Shown here one piece after another: positions 23,932 through 32,359 of a DNA stretch of 64,000 bases. The stretch lies in NCBI RefSeq assembly GCF_021462265.1, contig NZ_JAJONF010000006.1, forward strand, positions 124,001 to 188,000. The letters run 5' to 3'. Under the pieces are notes generated by a model. The model saw nothing but the letters and a program-made list of their open reading frames with translations, was not told the DNA's origin and searched no databases. The position numbers and the translations under genes were made by a program. Origin of the DNA: Streptomyces shenzhenensis (GTDB lineage: Bacteria; Actinomycetota; Actinomycetes; Streptomycetales; Streptomycetaceae). Each line of letters starts with the position of its first letter. Position 1 is the stretch's first letter.

Positions 23932-24729
23932 TCAGGTCCGGCGCACCGTTTTACGGGCGTCGAAGAGGTGCCGGGAGCTGTGCGCGACGAACGGGCCCTC
24001 CGTCTCGATCCGCCGGTGCAGGGCGCGGAGTTGGGGTTCGTACTCCTCGACCGTGAAGCCGGGGACCAGCCACACGACCTTGCGCAGGAAGTGCACGACG
24101 GCCGCGATGTCGTGGAACTCCATCCGCAGCCGCTCCGCCCGCAGATCGACGACCTCCAGCCCGGCCGCCTCGGCCGCGGCGCGCTCGCCGTCGGGGTGGC
24201 GGACGCCGCGGACGGCCTCCGGCTGCGGGCCGAGGAAGAACTCGACGAGCTCGAAGACGCTGGCGGGCCCGACGTGCTGCGCGAAGTACGTGCCACCGGG
24301 CCGCAGCACGCGCGCGATCTCGGACCAGTGGGCCCGCACCGGGTGCCGGCTGAGCACCAGGTCGAAGGTCTCGTCGGCGAACGGCAGCGGGGCGTCCTCC
24401 GGCGAGGCGACCACCACGACACCGCGGGCACTCAGCAGGGCGCTCGCCCTCGTGACGTTCGGCGGCCAGCCCTCGGTGGCCGCGAGCGTCCGGAGCCGGT
24501 CCGGGGCCACCCTGCCGAGCGCGAAGTCGAACACCTCGCCGCCGCCGGTCTGGATGTCGAGCGCGGCGGTGGCACCGGAAAGACGCCCGCCCGCCGCACG
24601 GGCGTACCCCCAGGAGGGACGGGCCTCGGTCGCCCGCCCCGCGAACCAGGAGAAGTCCCACCCCTCGGTCGGCACGGCGGCGCCCTCGGCGACGAGGTCC
24701 TCGAAGGTGCGGTGCGTCTGCTCTGCCAT
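23932..24729 (-). CDS. class I SAM-dependent methyltransferase
   Basis: A 265-residue Rossmann-fold methyltransferase. The SAM site is AALDIQTGGGEVFDFAL, where the usual DxGxGxG is reduced to D-Q-T-G-G-G. The motif near PEDAPLPFADETFDLVLSRH and the post-motif EIARVLRPGGTYFAQHVGPA are typical of methyltransferase family 11. ATG 24729 (MAEQTHRTFEDLVAEGA) is preferred; ATG 24738 is three codons upstream. The substrate is unknown. It is divergent from a DinB gene 52 bases away, a pairing that may share one promoter region. Confidence 0.88.
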   Translation of the reverse strand: MAEQTHRTFEDLVAEGAAVPTEGWDFSWFAGRATEARPSWGYARAAGGRLSGATAALDIQTGGGEVFDFALGRVAPDRLRTLAATEGWPPNVTRASALLSARGVVVVASPEDAPLPFADETFDLVLSRHPVRAHWSEIARVLRPGGTYFAQHVGPASVFELVEFFLGPQPEAVRGVRHPDGERAAAEAAGLEVVDLRAERLRMEFHDIAAVVHFLRKVVWLVPGFTVEEYEPQLRALHRRIETEGPFVAHSSRHLFDARKTVRRT

Positions 24730-24781
24730 GGCCCGCATAATCGCAGCGGTCGCTCGGAGCCCGCTGCTAATTTCGCCCACC

Positions 24782-25294
24782 ATGACGACTGACATGAAGT
24801 ACGCCGCCGGCGAGAAGGAAACCCTGCACGCGGGCCTGGACCGGCACCGGGACGTGGTGCTGTGGAAGCTGCGGGGCCTCGACGACGAACAACTGCGCCG
24901 CCCGATGACCCCGTCGGGGACGAACCTGCTGGGGCTGGTGAAGCATCTGGCGTCGGTGGAGTACGGCTGGTTCGTCTCGGCCTTCGGCGAGAAGGTGGAG
25001 CCGCTGTGGTTCGACCCCTACACCGACGAGGACATGACCGTCGGCCCCGGCGAGACGACCCAGCAGATCATCGACTTCTACGGCCGTGCGCGCGCCGCGG
25101 CCGACGCGGTGATCACCGGACGCCCACTGGACGCGCTGGGCCGCCCCGACTGGCGGGACCACCCGGTCTCGCTCCGCTGGGTCCTCGTCCACATGATCGA
25201 GGAGACGGCACGGCACGCCGGACACATGGACATCGTGCGGGAACTGATCGACGGGACGACGGGAGACCAGCCGCGCCGCACCGAGACGGCGTGA
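24782..25294 (+). CDS. DinB-family protein
   Basis: A 170-residue four-helix-bundle protein of the DinB/DUF664 type. The family's metal-binding histidines are visible as LVKHLASVEYGWF, VLVHMIEETARHAGHMDIVR and the spacing between them. Members include mycothiol- or bacillithiol-dependent S-transferases in the cytoplasm; the substrate of this one is not known. ATG 24782 opens the conserved MTTDMKYAAGEKETLHAGLD. It is monocistronic and convergent with the GNAT gene 17 bases away. Confidence 0.88.
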   Translation: MTTDMKYAAGEKETLHAGLDRHRDVVLWKLRGLDDEQLRRPMTPSGTNLLGLVKHLASVEYGWFVSAFGEKVEPLWFDPYTDEDMTVGPGETTQQIIDFYGRARAAADAVITGRPLDALGRPDWRDHPVSLRWVLVHMIEETARHAGHMDIVRELIDGTTGDQPRRTETA

Positions 25295-25311
25295 CGAGGG
25301 CGTAGGGCCGG

Positions 25312-25806
25312 CTAGGGCCGAGGCGGCGCGGGCGCCCCGGTGGCGCCGTCGCGCAGGACGAGCAGCACATACCCCTCGTCCACGGGGTGCTCCGGGTCGT
25401 CGTACCGCACGAAGCCGCTCCTCTCCAGCAGGCGGACGGAGGCGGTGTTCTCGGCGGAGGTGTCGGCGAACAGGGGCCGTACGGTCTCCTCCCGGAGGAA
25501 GAGGGCGAGGGCGCGGCTGCCGACGCCTCTGCCCCAGTAGGCCCGCCCGAGCCAGTACCCGGTGAACCGGCGCTCGCCCTCCCACCAGGCGACGATGCTC
25601 CCCGCGACCTCCCCGGCCACGACGACGGTCCGCACCAGACCGCTCGGATTCCCGAGCACGCGCTCCCTCCAGTGCCGCAGGAAGGCCTCCCGCGGCCGGG
25701 GGGTGAACCCCGACCGCCGGACGGCTTCCGGATCGTGCTCGTAGGCGAGGAAGAACTCGAGGTCGTCGTCCTGGACGGGACGCAGCCGGACGTCGTTGGT
25801 CGTCAT
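25312..25806 (-). CDS. GNAT-family N-acetyltransferase
   Basis: A 164-residue acetyl-CoA-dependent acetyltransferase. The fold runs from VRLRPVQDDDLEFFLAYEHD to FVRYDDPEHP. The acetyl-CoA binding loop is YWLGRAYWGRGVGSRALALF, a typical RimJ/RimL-like V-x-x-x-x-W-G-x-G-x-(G/A) variant, and NTASVRLLERSGF follows it. ATG 25806 (MTTNDVRLRPV) is chosen; ten extra residues upstream are unlikely. The acceptor amine is unknown. Confidence 0.87.
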   Translation of the reverse strand: MTTNDVRLRPVQDDDLEFFLAYEHDPEAVRRSGFTPRPREAFLRHWRERVLGNPSGLVRTVVVAGEVAGSIVAWWEGERRFTGYWLGRAYWGRGVGSRALALFLREETVRPLFADTSAENTASVRLLERSGFVRYDDPEHPVDEGYVLLVLRDGATGAPAPPRP

Positions 25807-25865
25807 ACCGGCGAGTGTGGCAGCCGCCACTGACAACGCCGGGCGGCCGGCTTTCGCGGACGCCC

Positions 25866-26744
25866 TTACGGCACCAGCGGCCGGACCTCCTCCGCGGTGA
25901 ACCGTACGAAGCCCTCGGGGTCGGGTTCGTCCGCCGTCGGCTGGAGGATGACGGTGTCGGCACCGGCCTCCGCGAGCCGCCGCACGGCCTCGGCGACGGC
26001 GCCCGCGTCGCCCGCGACACCGAGACCGGGGACCGACTCCAGGCCCTCCGCGGCGAGTTCGGCGCGGAGCCGGGCGGGGGCGGCGGGCCCGGTGGCGGTG
26101 AGCAGATAGACGACCACGTGGTGCGGATCGCCGTCCCCCCGACCGGCAGCGGCCCGCCCCTCCGCGATGAGCTGCCGCGCCCGGCGGACGCCGGCGGGCG
26201 GGGTGGCGGCGGTGAGGACGGTCCCGTCGGCGGCCTCGCCGGTCAGCCGCAGGGTGCGGGGGCCTTCGGCGCCGGCGAACACCGGGACGGGCCCGGCGGG
26301 CGGCCAGTCGAGCGCGACATCGTCGAGCCGGACGTACCGCCCGCTGACGGTGAGCCGCTCCCCTCGCAGCAATGCCCGCAGGGCGTCGAGGTACTCACGC
26401 AGCAGGGTCACCGGGGACTGGGCGCGAGCGCCGACCTGCCCCATCCAGTCCTGCACACCGTGTCCGACACCGAGGACGGCACGCCCCGGGAACATCCGGT
26501 GCAGCGCGGCCGCCTCCATGGCCGTGACGGCGACGTTCCGCAACGGCACGGGCAACAGCCCGACGCCGACCCGCACCCGCTCACTCCACGCGAGTGCGGC
26601 GGCGGCGGTCGAGATCCCACCCTCCCGGAAACAGTCCTCCCACAGCCACAGCTCTTCGAGCCCCACGGCGTCAGCGAGCCGAACGACAGCTTGCAGCCGC
26701 TCGGGGGGCAGTTGGGGGCGGAACACAGCGCCGAGTGCAGTCAC
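25866..26744 (-). CDS. LLM-class flavin-dependent oxidoreductase
   Basis: A 292-residue luciferase-like TIM barrel that probably uses F420 or FMN. Visible marks are VRLADAVGLEELWLWEDCFR near the N-terminus, RVRVGVGLLPVPLRNVAVTA, EAAALHRMFPGRAVLGVGHG (a typical LLM motif) and PVPVFAGAEGPRTLRLTGEA. The start GTG 26744 (VTALGAVFRPQLPPERLQ) begins the barrel's first strand. Its substrate cannot be predicted. It is divergent from the DUF192 gene. Confidence 0.88.
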   Translation of the reverse strand: MTALGAVFRPQLPPERLQAVVRLADAVGLEELWLWEDCFREGGISTAAAALAWSERVRVGVGLLPVPLRNVAVTAMEAAALHRMFPGRAVLGVGHGVQDWMGQVGARAQSPVTLLREYLDALRALLRGERLTVSGRYVRLDDVALDWPPAGPVPVFAGAEGPRTLRLTGEAADGTVLTAATPPAGVRRARQLIAEGRAAAGRGDGDPHHVVVYLLTATGPAAPARLRAELAAEGLESVPGLGVAGDAGAVAEAVRRLAEAGADTVILQPTADEPDPEGFVRFTAEEVRPLVP

Positions 26745-26849
26745 GGGGAACGTCCTACCCCGCGGCCGCGGCCGGCACAACCACATTGCGCCGCCGGAGC
26801 GGTCGGCGGCTCTTCCCGGCGGTACCGTCGCTGCGGAGGTGACGCGGAG

Positions 26850-27227
26850 ATGGCGCGTTGGCGGGACGGGCGGGGGACGTTGGTCGTACACGGGGGTGGC
26901 GGTGGAGCGACTGCCGTTCCACTGGAGATCGCCACGTCGTATCGAGCCCGCACCAGAGGGCTGTTGGGGCGGGACGGTCTGGAGGGCGCGATCCTGCTCT
27001 CCCCCGCGAACGGCATCCACACCTTCCGTATGCGGATACCGATCGATGTGGCCTATCTGGACCGCCGCCTGAACGTCATCGCCGTGCGGACGATGCCACC
27101 GGGCCGTCTCGGCCGCCCCCGCCTGCGCTCCCGGCACGTACTGGAGGCGGAGGCGGGGGCCATGGCCGAGTGGGGTGTGGAGGTCGGCACTCGGGTGACG
27201 GTGGAGGCGGCGGACGGCCGGCCGTGA
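26850..27227 (+). CDS. DUF192 family protein
   Basis: A 125-residue DUF192 protein. The core reads EIATSYRARTRGLLGRDGLE, AILLSPANGIHTFRMRIPID and VAYLDRRLNVIAVRTMPPGR. The invariant TFxMR-type motif and the final G-V-x-x-G-x-x-V (GVEVGTRVTVEA) are present. ATG 26850 has a GGAGG site. The family function is unknown; in actinobacteria such genes are often close to Tad pilus loci, and one begins 1 kb downstream here. No signal peptide is visible, unlike many proteobacterial members. Confidence 0.85.
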   Translation: MARWRDGRGTLVVHGGGGGATAVPLEIATSYRARTRGLLGRDGLEGAILLSPANGIHTFRMRIPIDVAYLDRRLNVIAVRTMPPGRLGRPRLRSRHVLEAEAGAMAEWGVEVGTRVTVEAADGRP

Positions 27228-27432
27228 CCCGCGCCGGACGGTCCGGAGCCACTTCGGTTCACGGGCCGGGTCACCGCACCCGGTCTACGTCACGAGGGGC
27301 GGCGTCGGCCCGGCCGACGGACGAGGTCCGGTGCGCCTTTGCGCCCCACCGGTCACCCATTGTGATGACGAGCGTCGTTTTCGCCGGTTACGGTGGACAG
27401 GCAGGACGAGAATCCCGCCCATGGGAGGAATC

Positions 27433-28047
27433 ATGACCGCCGAGCCCCTCGCCAAGCCGAACGCCGCGCCCGGCCGCCGCTGGCCGGTGCCGCCCCGGGA
27501 CGGATACACCGTGGACGACCTGTTCACGCTGCCCGACCTCCCGCCGCACACCGAGCTGATCGACGGGAGCCTGGTTTTCGTGAGTCCGCAGCGGGATTTC
27601 CACAGCACCATGATCGACCTTCTGGTGGCCGGACTGCGCCGGACCGCACCCAGGGCGTTCAAGGTCCGCCGCGAGATGACTGTCGTCCTGGACCGCCGCA
27701 ACGGCCCCGAGCCCGACCTCTCCGTCATCCGCGCCGAAGCCGTCACCGGGCTGGAGCAGACCCGGTTCCAGGCTGCCGACGTCATGCTCGCCGTCGAAGT
27801 CGTCTCGCCGGACTCGGAGGCCCGGGACCGCGACACCAAGCCACACAAGTACGCCGCCGCGGGCATCCCGCACTTCTGGCTGGTCGAGATGACGGGCGAG
27901 GGCAAACACCCGGTCGTACGGGTCTACGAACTCGACCCCGTGACCAAGGCCTACGCCCTGACCGGCACCCACCGGGAGCAGCTCAAGATCGGTGACCCGT
28001 TCGACATCGACGTCGACATCTCACTGGACGCGCTCCAGGAGCTGTGA
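27433..28047 (+). CDS. Uma2-family (DUF820) PD-(D/E)XK endonuclease-like protein
   Basis: A 204-residue protein of the Uma2 family, widespread in streptomycetes and cyanobacteria. The restriction-endonuclease-like core is PEPDLSVIRAEA, then AVEVVSPDSEARDRDTKPHK with the D-x(n)-E-x-V and downstream Lys (KPHKYAAAGIPHFWLVEM). ATG 27433 has an ideal GGAGGAATC site. The N-terminus PPRDGYTVDDLFTLPDLPPH and TELIDGSLVFVSPQ are diagnostic. The biological role is unknown. It is convergent with the end of the Tad locus. Confidence 0.9.
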   Translation: MTAEPLAKPNAAPGRRWPVPPRDGYTVDDLFTLPDLPPHTELIDGSLVFVSPQRDFHSTMIDLLVAGLRRTAPRAFKVRREMTVVLDRRNGPEPDLSVIRAEAVTGLEQTRFQAADVMLAVEVVSPDSEARDRDTKPHKYAAAGIPHFWLVEMTGEGKHPVVRVYELDPVTKAYALTGTHREQLKIGDPFDIDVDISLDALQEL

Positions 28048-28225
28048 CCACCCCTCGGTCCTCCGTCAGCGGTTCAGGTCCATGGCCGCGCCCCCCGAGA
28101 CCCGCACAGGCCTCTGGCGCGACCGTCGCCGCCGGCACCCTCTCGGGGAGCATCGGGTCCGGCGGGACGCCTCCGCCACGGCGGTGAGCCGGTCGCGGCC
28201 TCGGCGGGCACGCGGATGACCGCGC

Positions 28226-28855
28226 TCAGCTCTCCGTCCGTGGGAACGTGACCTCCACCCGGCGGTTCTTCTTCCTTCCCTCTTCCGTCGAGTTGTCGGC
28301 GATCGGGAACTGCTCGCCGTAGCCGCGGACGTCGAAGGTGATGTTCGGATCGTTCAGGTCCTGGTCCAGGACGCCCTGTACGGCGTTGGCGCGCTGACGG
28401 GAGAGGACGTCGCCGTGCGCCGAGGAGCCCAGGTTGTCGGTGAAGCCGAAGACGCGGACCTGGGTCGCGTTCTGCTTCCTGACCTCGTCCGCGATCGCCC
28501 CGATCCGCGCCTTCGCCGCCTCGCTCAGCTTCGCGCTGTCCTTGCTGAACAGCACCTCGGCCTGGAGGGCGAACGTCACGTCCGCGTTGGTGTCCGTACG
28601 GCGTTCGTCACCGCTCTGGTCCTCCACGACCGACTTGATGTCCAGCACCTTCGGCGCGGCGAGGGTGGCGCCTTCCGGGAGCTTCAGGTCGGGGTCGGTG
28701 GGGTCGATCTTCACGGGGGCACTGGCGGAGGGTGCGGTGCCCGGCGGGACGCTCGGGTCGCCGTCGTCGGCACGGGCTGCCGTCGCGCCGTAGAGATTCG
28801 CGGCGAGCAGGAGCGTGGCGGCGCCCAGGGTCACGGGGAGGCGGGGTGTGGTCAC
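28226..28855 (-). CDS. secreted OmpA-domain protein, last gene of the Tad locus
   Basis: A 209-residue exported protein. The signal peptide (VTTPRLPVTLGAATLLLAAN) ends near TAARA-DD. A low-complexity linker precedes the C-terminal OmpA-like peptidoglycan-binding domain: VLFSKDSAKLSEAAKARIGA, VRVFGFTDNLGSSAHGDVLS, RQRANAVQGVL and GYGEQFPIADN with the family's closing NRRVEV. The diaminopimelate-binding Asp (FTDNLG) and Arg (NRRVE) are kept. In a Gram-positive cell it would anchor to the wall and may tie the pilus base to peptidoglycan. It starts with GTG seven bases after the lipoprotein gene. Confidence 0.88.
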   Translation of the reverse strand: MTTPRLPVTLGAATLLLAANLYGATAARADDGDPSVPPGTAPSASAPVKIDPTDPDLKLPEGATLAAPKVLDIKSVVEDQSGDERRTDTNADVTFALQAEVLFSKDSAKLSEAAKARIGAIADEVRKQNATQVRVFGFTDNLGSSAHGDVLSRQRANAVQGVLDQDLNDPNITFDVRGYGEQFPIADNSTEEGRKKNRRVEVTFPRTES

Positions 28856-28862
28856 GTCGCCC

Positions 28863-29441
28863 TCACCCGGAGATCTTGATGGTGCCGCTGGAGAAGGTGG
28901 GGAGCTGGAGGGTCACCTCGGTGGTGTCCGCCGGTGGGGCGGGGAACTGCATGAAGACGGGGATGGTCTGGCCGGCCTGGATCGAGGAGAGATCAGTCGT
29001 GGTGAGCGGCCGCCCTTCCGTGTCCCGCAGCACGTAGTACCGCTTCTTCCCCTTGGAGTCCACAAGCGTGGCGCCACCGAACGACGTGCCGTGTTGGACG
29101 ATTTCCGTCTCGTCGCCCCGCAGCGCCACGGGAACCACGACCATTTGCGAGCCGTCGTTCTTCAGGTTCGCGTTGACGGTAAGGAAGCCGCCCGAGTCCC
29201 GGATGGCGGAGGTTACTTGAAGAACCAGCCCGGAGGGCCCCGAGAGTTCGGCGAGGGGAGCCTCGGACTTCCCCTGCTGCGCACTCGGCTGGGACCCACC
29301 GCTCGGGGAAGCAGACGACGCGCCGGGCTTCTTGTCGCCATCTCCACCGCTGCCGCATCCGGCCGCACCGAAGGCCAGACCGGCTGCGACAGCCAATGCG
29401 ACCATCCCCCTGCGAGCCTTCGCAGTGAACCGAATGCTCAT
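28863..29441 (-). CDS. putative lipoprotein of the Tad locus
   Basis: A 192-residue protein with a lipoprotein signal peptide: AKARRGMVALAVAAGLAFGA and a lipobox GAAGC at about residues 25-29. After a Ser/Gly/Gln-rich linker comes a beta-rich domain (LVLQVTSAIRDSGGFLTVNA, VVVPVALRGDETEIVQ, YYVLRDTEGRPLTTTDL) like DUF4352/Ig-type extracellular folds. It is anchored outside the membrane. GGAAG precedes ATG 29441. It lies 35 bases after the TadG-like gene and 7 bases before the OmpA gene, so these three probably form one transcript with the pilin. Confidence 0.8.
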   Translation of the reverse strand: MSIRFTAKARRGMVALAVAAGLAFGAAGCGSGGDGDKKPGASSASPSGGSQPSAQQGKSEAPLAELSGPSGLVLQVTSAIRDSGGFLTVNANLKNDGSQMVVVPVALRGDETEIVQHGTSFGGATLVDSKGKKRYYVLRDTEGRPLTTTDLSSIQAGQTIPVFMQFPAPPADTTEVTLQLPTFSSGTIKISG

Positions 29442-29476
29442 CGCACCGCTTCCTTCTTCACTCGTCGATTCGCTTG

Positions 29477-30061
29477 TCAGTCGGCCAGGTGCACATCGAA
29501 GAGGTCCTCGGGTCCCGGAAGATTCGTGAGATCGCCCGGGTTCAGGGTCCATTTCCTATCCCTGCAGGTGAGTTCGGGCAGTACACCGCCCGCCCCGGAC
29601 AGTGTGAACGTGCAGAGCGGCTCGATCACGGCCGTGGCGTGCGCTGTGGACTTCGTGTTCTCCGTGCCGGGGACGACGGAGCGACCGACGGTCTTGTTCG
29701 TCTGGGCGTCAACCTTGTAGCTCAGAGGCGGCTCGGGATCGCACTGTGCTGTCGCGTCGTTCTGAGCCGCCAGTTGATAGGCCCGCCAGCAGGAGTTCGT
29801 GACATTTACATTGCCGTGGAAGATGTCCTGCCACTTGGTCGGGTCCAGCACGTCCTTCACCCACTGGTCCGCAAGCTCGTCGCGCGTGTTCATGGCGGCG
29901 GCGAGTGCCGCCGCGTCCGCGGCCGTCTGGGCACCGTTCCGGTTCACCGCGGCCTGGCCGACCGCGAAGTACGCGAACGCGAGAAAGAGCAGGCCTCCCA
30001 CTACCGTGATGTAGATAGGGAAGGCCTGCCCAGTGTCGCCATAACGGCGGACAGAGATCAC
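29477..30061 (-). CDS. TadG/TadE-like pilus assembly protein
   Basis: A 194-residue minor pilus component. It begins VISVRRYGDTGQAFPIYITV with one N-terminal membrane helix (YITVVGGLLFLAFAYFAVGQ), the arrangement of TadG-like proteins, followed by AQTAADAAALAAA, the motif shared by pilus assembly TadG-related proteins. The extracytoplasmic part has cysteines at NSCWRAYQ, AQCDPEP, EPLCTFT and LTCRDRK. GTG 30061 overlaps the Flp stop (GTGA), which indicates translational coupling. It is probably processed and built into the pilus or its base. Confidence 0.82.
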   Translation of the reverse strand: MISVRRYGDTGQAFPIYITVVGGLLFLAFAYFAVGQAAVNRNGAQTAADAAALAAAMNTRDELADQWVKDVLDPTKWQDIFHGNVNVTNSCWRAYQLAAQNDATAQCDPEPPLSYKVDAQTNKTVGRSVVPGTENTKSTAHATAVIEPLCTFTLSGAGGVLPELTCRDRKWTLNPGDLTNLPGPEDLFDVHLAD

Positions 30062-30243
30062 GTGATTTTGCCGATTTGCGTCAGAATGGCCTGCAAAATC
30101 GTGTTTCCGATACTGGTCCCCGTAACCGCCAGCACGATAGCCACCACCACCGCGATGATCCCGAGATACTCGACCGCGGTCTGGCCCCGGTCGTCGGCAC
30201 GGCGCTGCATTGCGACAAGCATCCTCAGCATCAGGTTGCTCAT
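30058..30243 (-). CDS. flp: Flp-type major pilin
   Basis: A 61-residue prepilin. A short basic leader (MSNLMLRMLVAMQRRADDRG) ends in Gly, followed by QTAVEYLGIIAVVVAIVLAV with Glu5 and Tyr6 after the cleavage site, the Flp signature. The rest (TGTSIGNTILQAILTQIGKI) is a short helix as in other Flp pilins. Cleavage by a TadV-type prepilin peptidase is expected, but none is encoded in the window. A strong GGAGGGG site suggests high expression. It lies between the two-component pair and the TadG-like gene. Confidence 0.9.
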   Translation of the reverse strand: MSNLMLRMLVAMQRRADDRGQTAVEYLGIIAVVVAIVLAVTGTSIGNTILQAILTQIGKIT

Positions 30244-30351
30244 GGTGCTCCCCTCCGGGTTCGGTTTCGATCCTGGCACCGTATGCCGGAACATACCCAT
30301 CGGCGGAGGGTCCCAGGACCCAAATCCGGACCCAGTTCACCCTGTTCATCC

Positions 30352-31083
30352 TCAGGCCACCCCCAGCCACTTGGCCGTCGCCTGGGCGCGGGTGGTGGTG
30401 TGGAGCTTGGCGAAGATGCGGTTGATGTGGTTCTTGACCGTCTTCTCGCTGATGAAGCAGACGGCGGCGATCTGCTGGTTGTTCATGCCGGACGCGATGA
30501 GGTTCATGATCTCCGCCTCTCTGCTGCTCAGTTGAAACCGGGACTGGGGTGAATGTCCCATGGATGGTTGCAGTTGCGAAAGCCCCTTGAGGGAAAATTT
30601 CCTTGGGAGAGCGCGTAGTTCCCACGCTTCGTGTGCAGTTGCGTCGCCTCTGACGTGGGCCAGCAACGCGTTCGTCGCCGTCGGCGTGAAGTGGGGGCGG
30701 CCCCGGCCCACGTCCCGTACCGCCTGGATCAGCTGCTGTGTCGTGAACTCGCCGTGGACCAGGTAGCCCCCGGCGCCCAGCCGGACCGCCTCCTGTACGA
30801 GGCCGGTCTCGTCGCTGTACGTCAGCATCATGACCGGGGCGACGCGGACCAGGCGGGGCAGTGCCGCCATGCCGTCCACGCCGGGCATGCGGACGTCCAG
30901 GAGGATGACGTCGGGGCGGTGCCGCAAGGCCGCCTCGCAGGCCGCGTGGCCGTCCTCGGCCTCCGCCACCACGGTGAGGTCGTCCGCCGCGGAGAGGACG
31001 GTCGTCAGGCCCGCGCGGATCACCGGGTTGTCGTCGGCAACCAGGACGCGCAGGTCTCGCGGGTCGCGTGTCTCCTCGGTCAT
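30352..31083 (-). CDS. NarL/LuxR-type response regulator of the Tad locus
   Basis: A 243-residue regulator. The receiver domain (about 11-130) has the acidic pocket VADDNP, phosphoacceptor Asp63 in ILLDVRMPG and the switch Thr in MMLTYSDE. The LuxR helix-turn-helix (about 183-230) is LSSREAEIMNLIASGMNNQQ to SEKTVKNHINRIF. An unusually long linker of about 50 residues joins them. Its ATG overlaps the kinase stop codon. Placement inside the pilus locus, upstream of the pilin, suggests that it controls these genes. Confidence 0.93.
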   Translation of the reverse strand: MTEETRDPRDLRVLVADDNPVIRAGLTTVLSAADDLTVVAEAEDGHAACEAALRHRPDVILLDVRMPGVDGMAALPRLVRVAPVMMLTYSDETGLVQEAVRLGAGGYLVHGEFTTQQLIQAVRDVGRGRPHFTPTATNALLAHVRGDATAHEAWELRALPRKFSLKGLSQLQPSMGHSPQSRFQLSSREAEIMNLIASGMNNQQIAAVCFISEKTVKNHINRIFAKLHTTTRAQATAKWLGVA

Positions 31084-32345
31084 GTCAGTGGCACCTCCAC
31101 TCGGACCTCCGTGCCCTTGTCGGTGGTCAGTTCGAGGCGGGCGCCCACCGCCGCCGCCCGTTCCGTCATGCCGAGCAGGCCGAAGTGGCCGGTGCGGCGC
31201 AGGTCTTCGAGTGAAGTGTCCGGGGGGAGGCCCCGGCCGTCGTCGTGGATCGTCACCACCAGGTGGGTGGGGGTGGCGGCGGCCCGTACGTCGACCCGCG
31301 TCGCCCGCGCGTGACGGTGCGCGTTCTCCAGGGCCTCCGCCGCGATGCCCAGCAGCTGCCGGGCGGTGGGGGGCGGGAGCGGGACCGGGGTGGCGGGACC
31401 GTCGTAGCGGGCGGGGAGGGCGGTGCGCGCGGTGAAGCCGGTCGTCAGCGATTCCAGCTGGGACAGTACGTCGGTCTCGGTTCCGCCACGCAGGTCCGTC
31501 AGGAGGTCGCGGGACTCCGCCGCCGCTCTGCGGGCCGCGCTCGCCAGCAGTCGGGCCTGCTGTCTGATCAGGTCCGGGTCCAGGCGGTCCGGGGGCGCGG
31601 CCGCCGACTGCGCGAGGCCGTCGGCGACCAGTGCCACGCCGTACAGCGTCTTGGTCACCGAGTCGTGCATCTCGCGGGCCAGCCGGGCGCGTTCGGCGCT
31701 CGCCGCCTCGGTCGCGGCCAGGCGGGCCCGGGTCTCGGTCAGGGCCTCGGTGGCGGTGCCGAAGCGGAGCATCAGGTTGCGCAGGGTCGAGCCCATCGCG
31801 CCGGTGATGACGCAGAGGCCGGGCAGGAGCAGGGACTCGGCCGGCAGTGCGTGGTGCTTCAGCGTCTCCTGGACCACCAGGAGGATCAGTGACTGGAGGG
31901 AGGCGAAGACGGCAGCTCCGCGCCAGCTGTAGAGGAGGCCGGCGAGGAGGGGTGTGCAGACGCTGACGTACGCGAGGGTGGTGTCGGGACCTGCCGAGAT
32001 CAGGAGCAGGGAGCCGAAGAGGGTGTCGGCGGCCAGGAGGGTCGGGTGGCGGAGCAGGAGGGGGCCGAAGCGCTGCCAGTCGCGGAAGAGGACGTACGAG
32101 ATCATGAACGTGACGACCACCGCCGAGCCGACCAGGCGGACGCCGAGGCCGGGTGTGGCGTTGAGGAGGGCGGTGGGGGCCGCCACGGCGATCATCGCCA
32201 GGCGGAAGCCGAAGACCTGGCGGCCCATCGCCTGAAGGGCCCGGATCTCGACCTTCTCGCCGACGTCTTGGCCGACGTCGCCGACATCGCCGGCCTGGTC
32301 GACAGGGCCGACAGGGCCGGGTTCTCCGGCCCTCCTGGTCGTCAC
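31080..32345 (-). CDS. sensor histidine kinase (NarL-type partner) of the Tad locus
   Basis: A 421-residue membrane kinase. The N-terminal part has about five hydrophobic segments (FRLAMIAVAAPTALL, LVGSAVVVTFMISYVLF, LLAADTLFGSLLLI, VSVCTPLLAGLLY, LLLPGLCVITGAMG). The HisKA_3 motif ARLAREMHDSVTKTL holds the phosphorylated His. The ATPase is ALENAHRHARATRVDVRA with the G1 box DDGRGLPPD and G2 FGLLGMTERA. GTG 32345 is preceded by GGAGGTGA, an excellent ribosome site. It follows tadC by 14 bases, so it is cotranscribed. The signal is unknown. Confidence 0.92.
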   Translation of the reverse strand: MTTRRAGEPGPVGPVDQAGDVGDVGQDVGEKVEIRALQAMGRQVFGFRLAMIAVAAPTALLNATPGLGVRLVGSAVVVTFMISYVLFRDWQRFGPLLLRHPTLLAADTLFGSLLLISAGPDTTLAYVSVCTPLLAGLLYSWRGAAVFASLQSLILLVVQETLKHHALPAESLLLPGLCVITGAMGSTLRNLMLRFGTATEALTETRARLAATEAASAERARLAREMHDSVTKTLYGVALVADGLAQSAAAPPDRLDPDLIRQQARLLASAARRAAAESRDLLTDLRGGTETDVLSQLESLTTGFTARTALPARYDGPATPVPLPPPTARQLLGIAAEALENAHRHARATRVDVRAAATPTHLVVTIHDDGRGLPPDTSLEDLRRTGHFGLLGMTERAAAVGARLELTTDKGTEVRVEVPLT

Positions 32346-32359
32346 GTCGTCACCTCCGC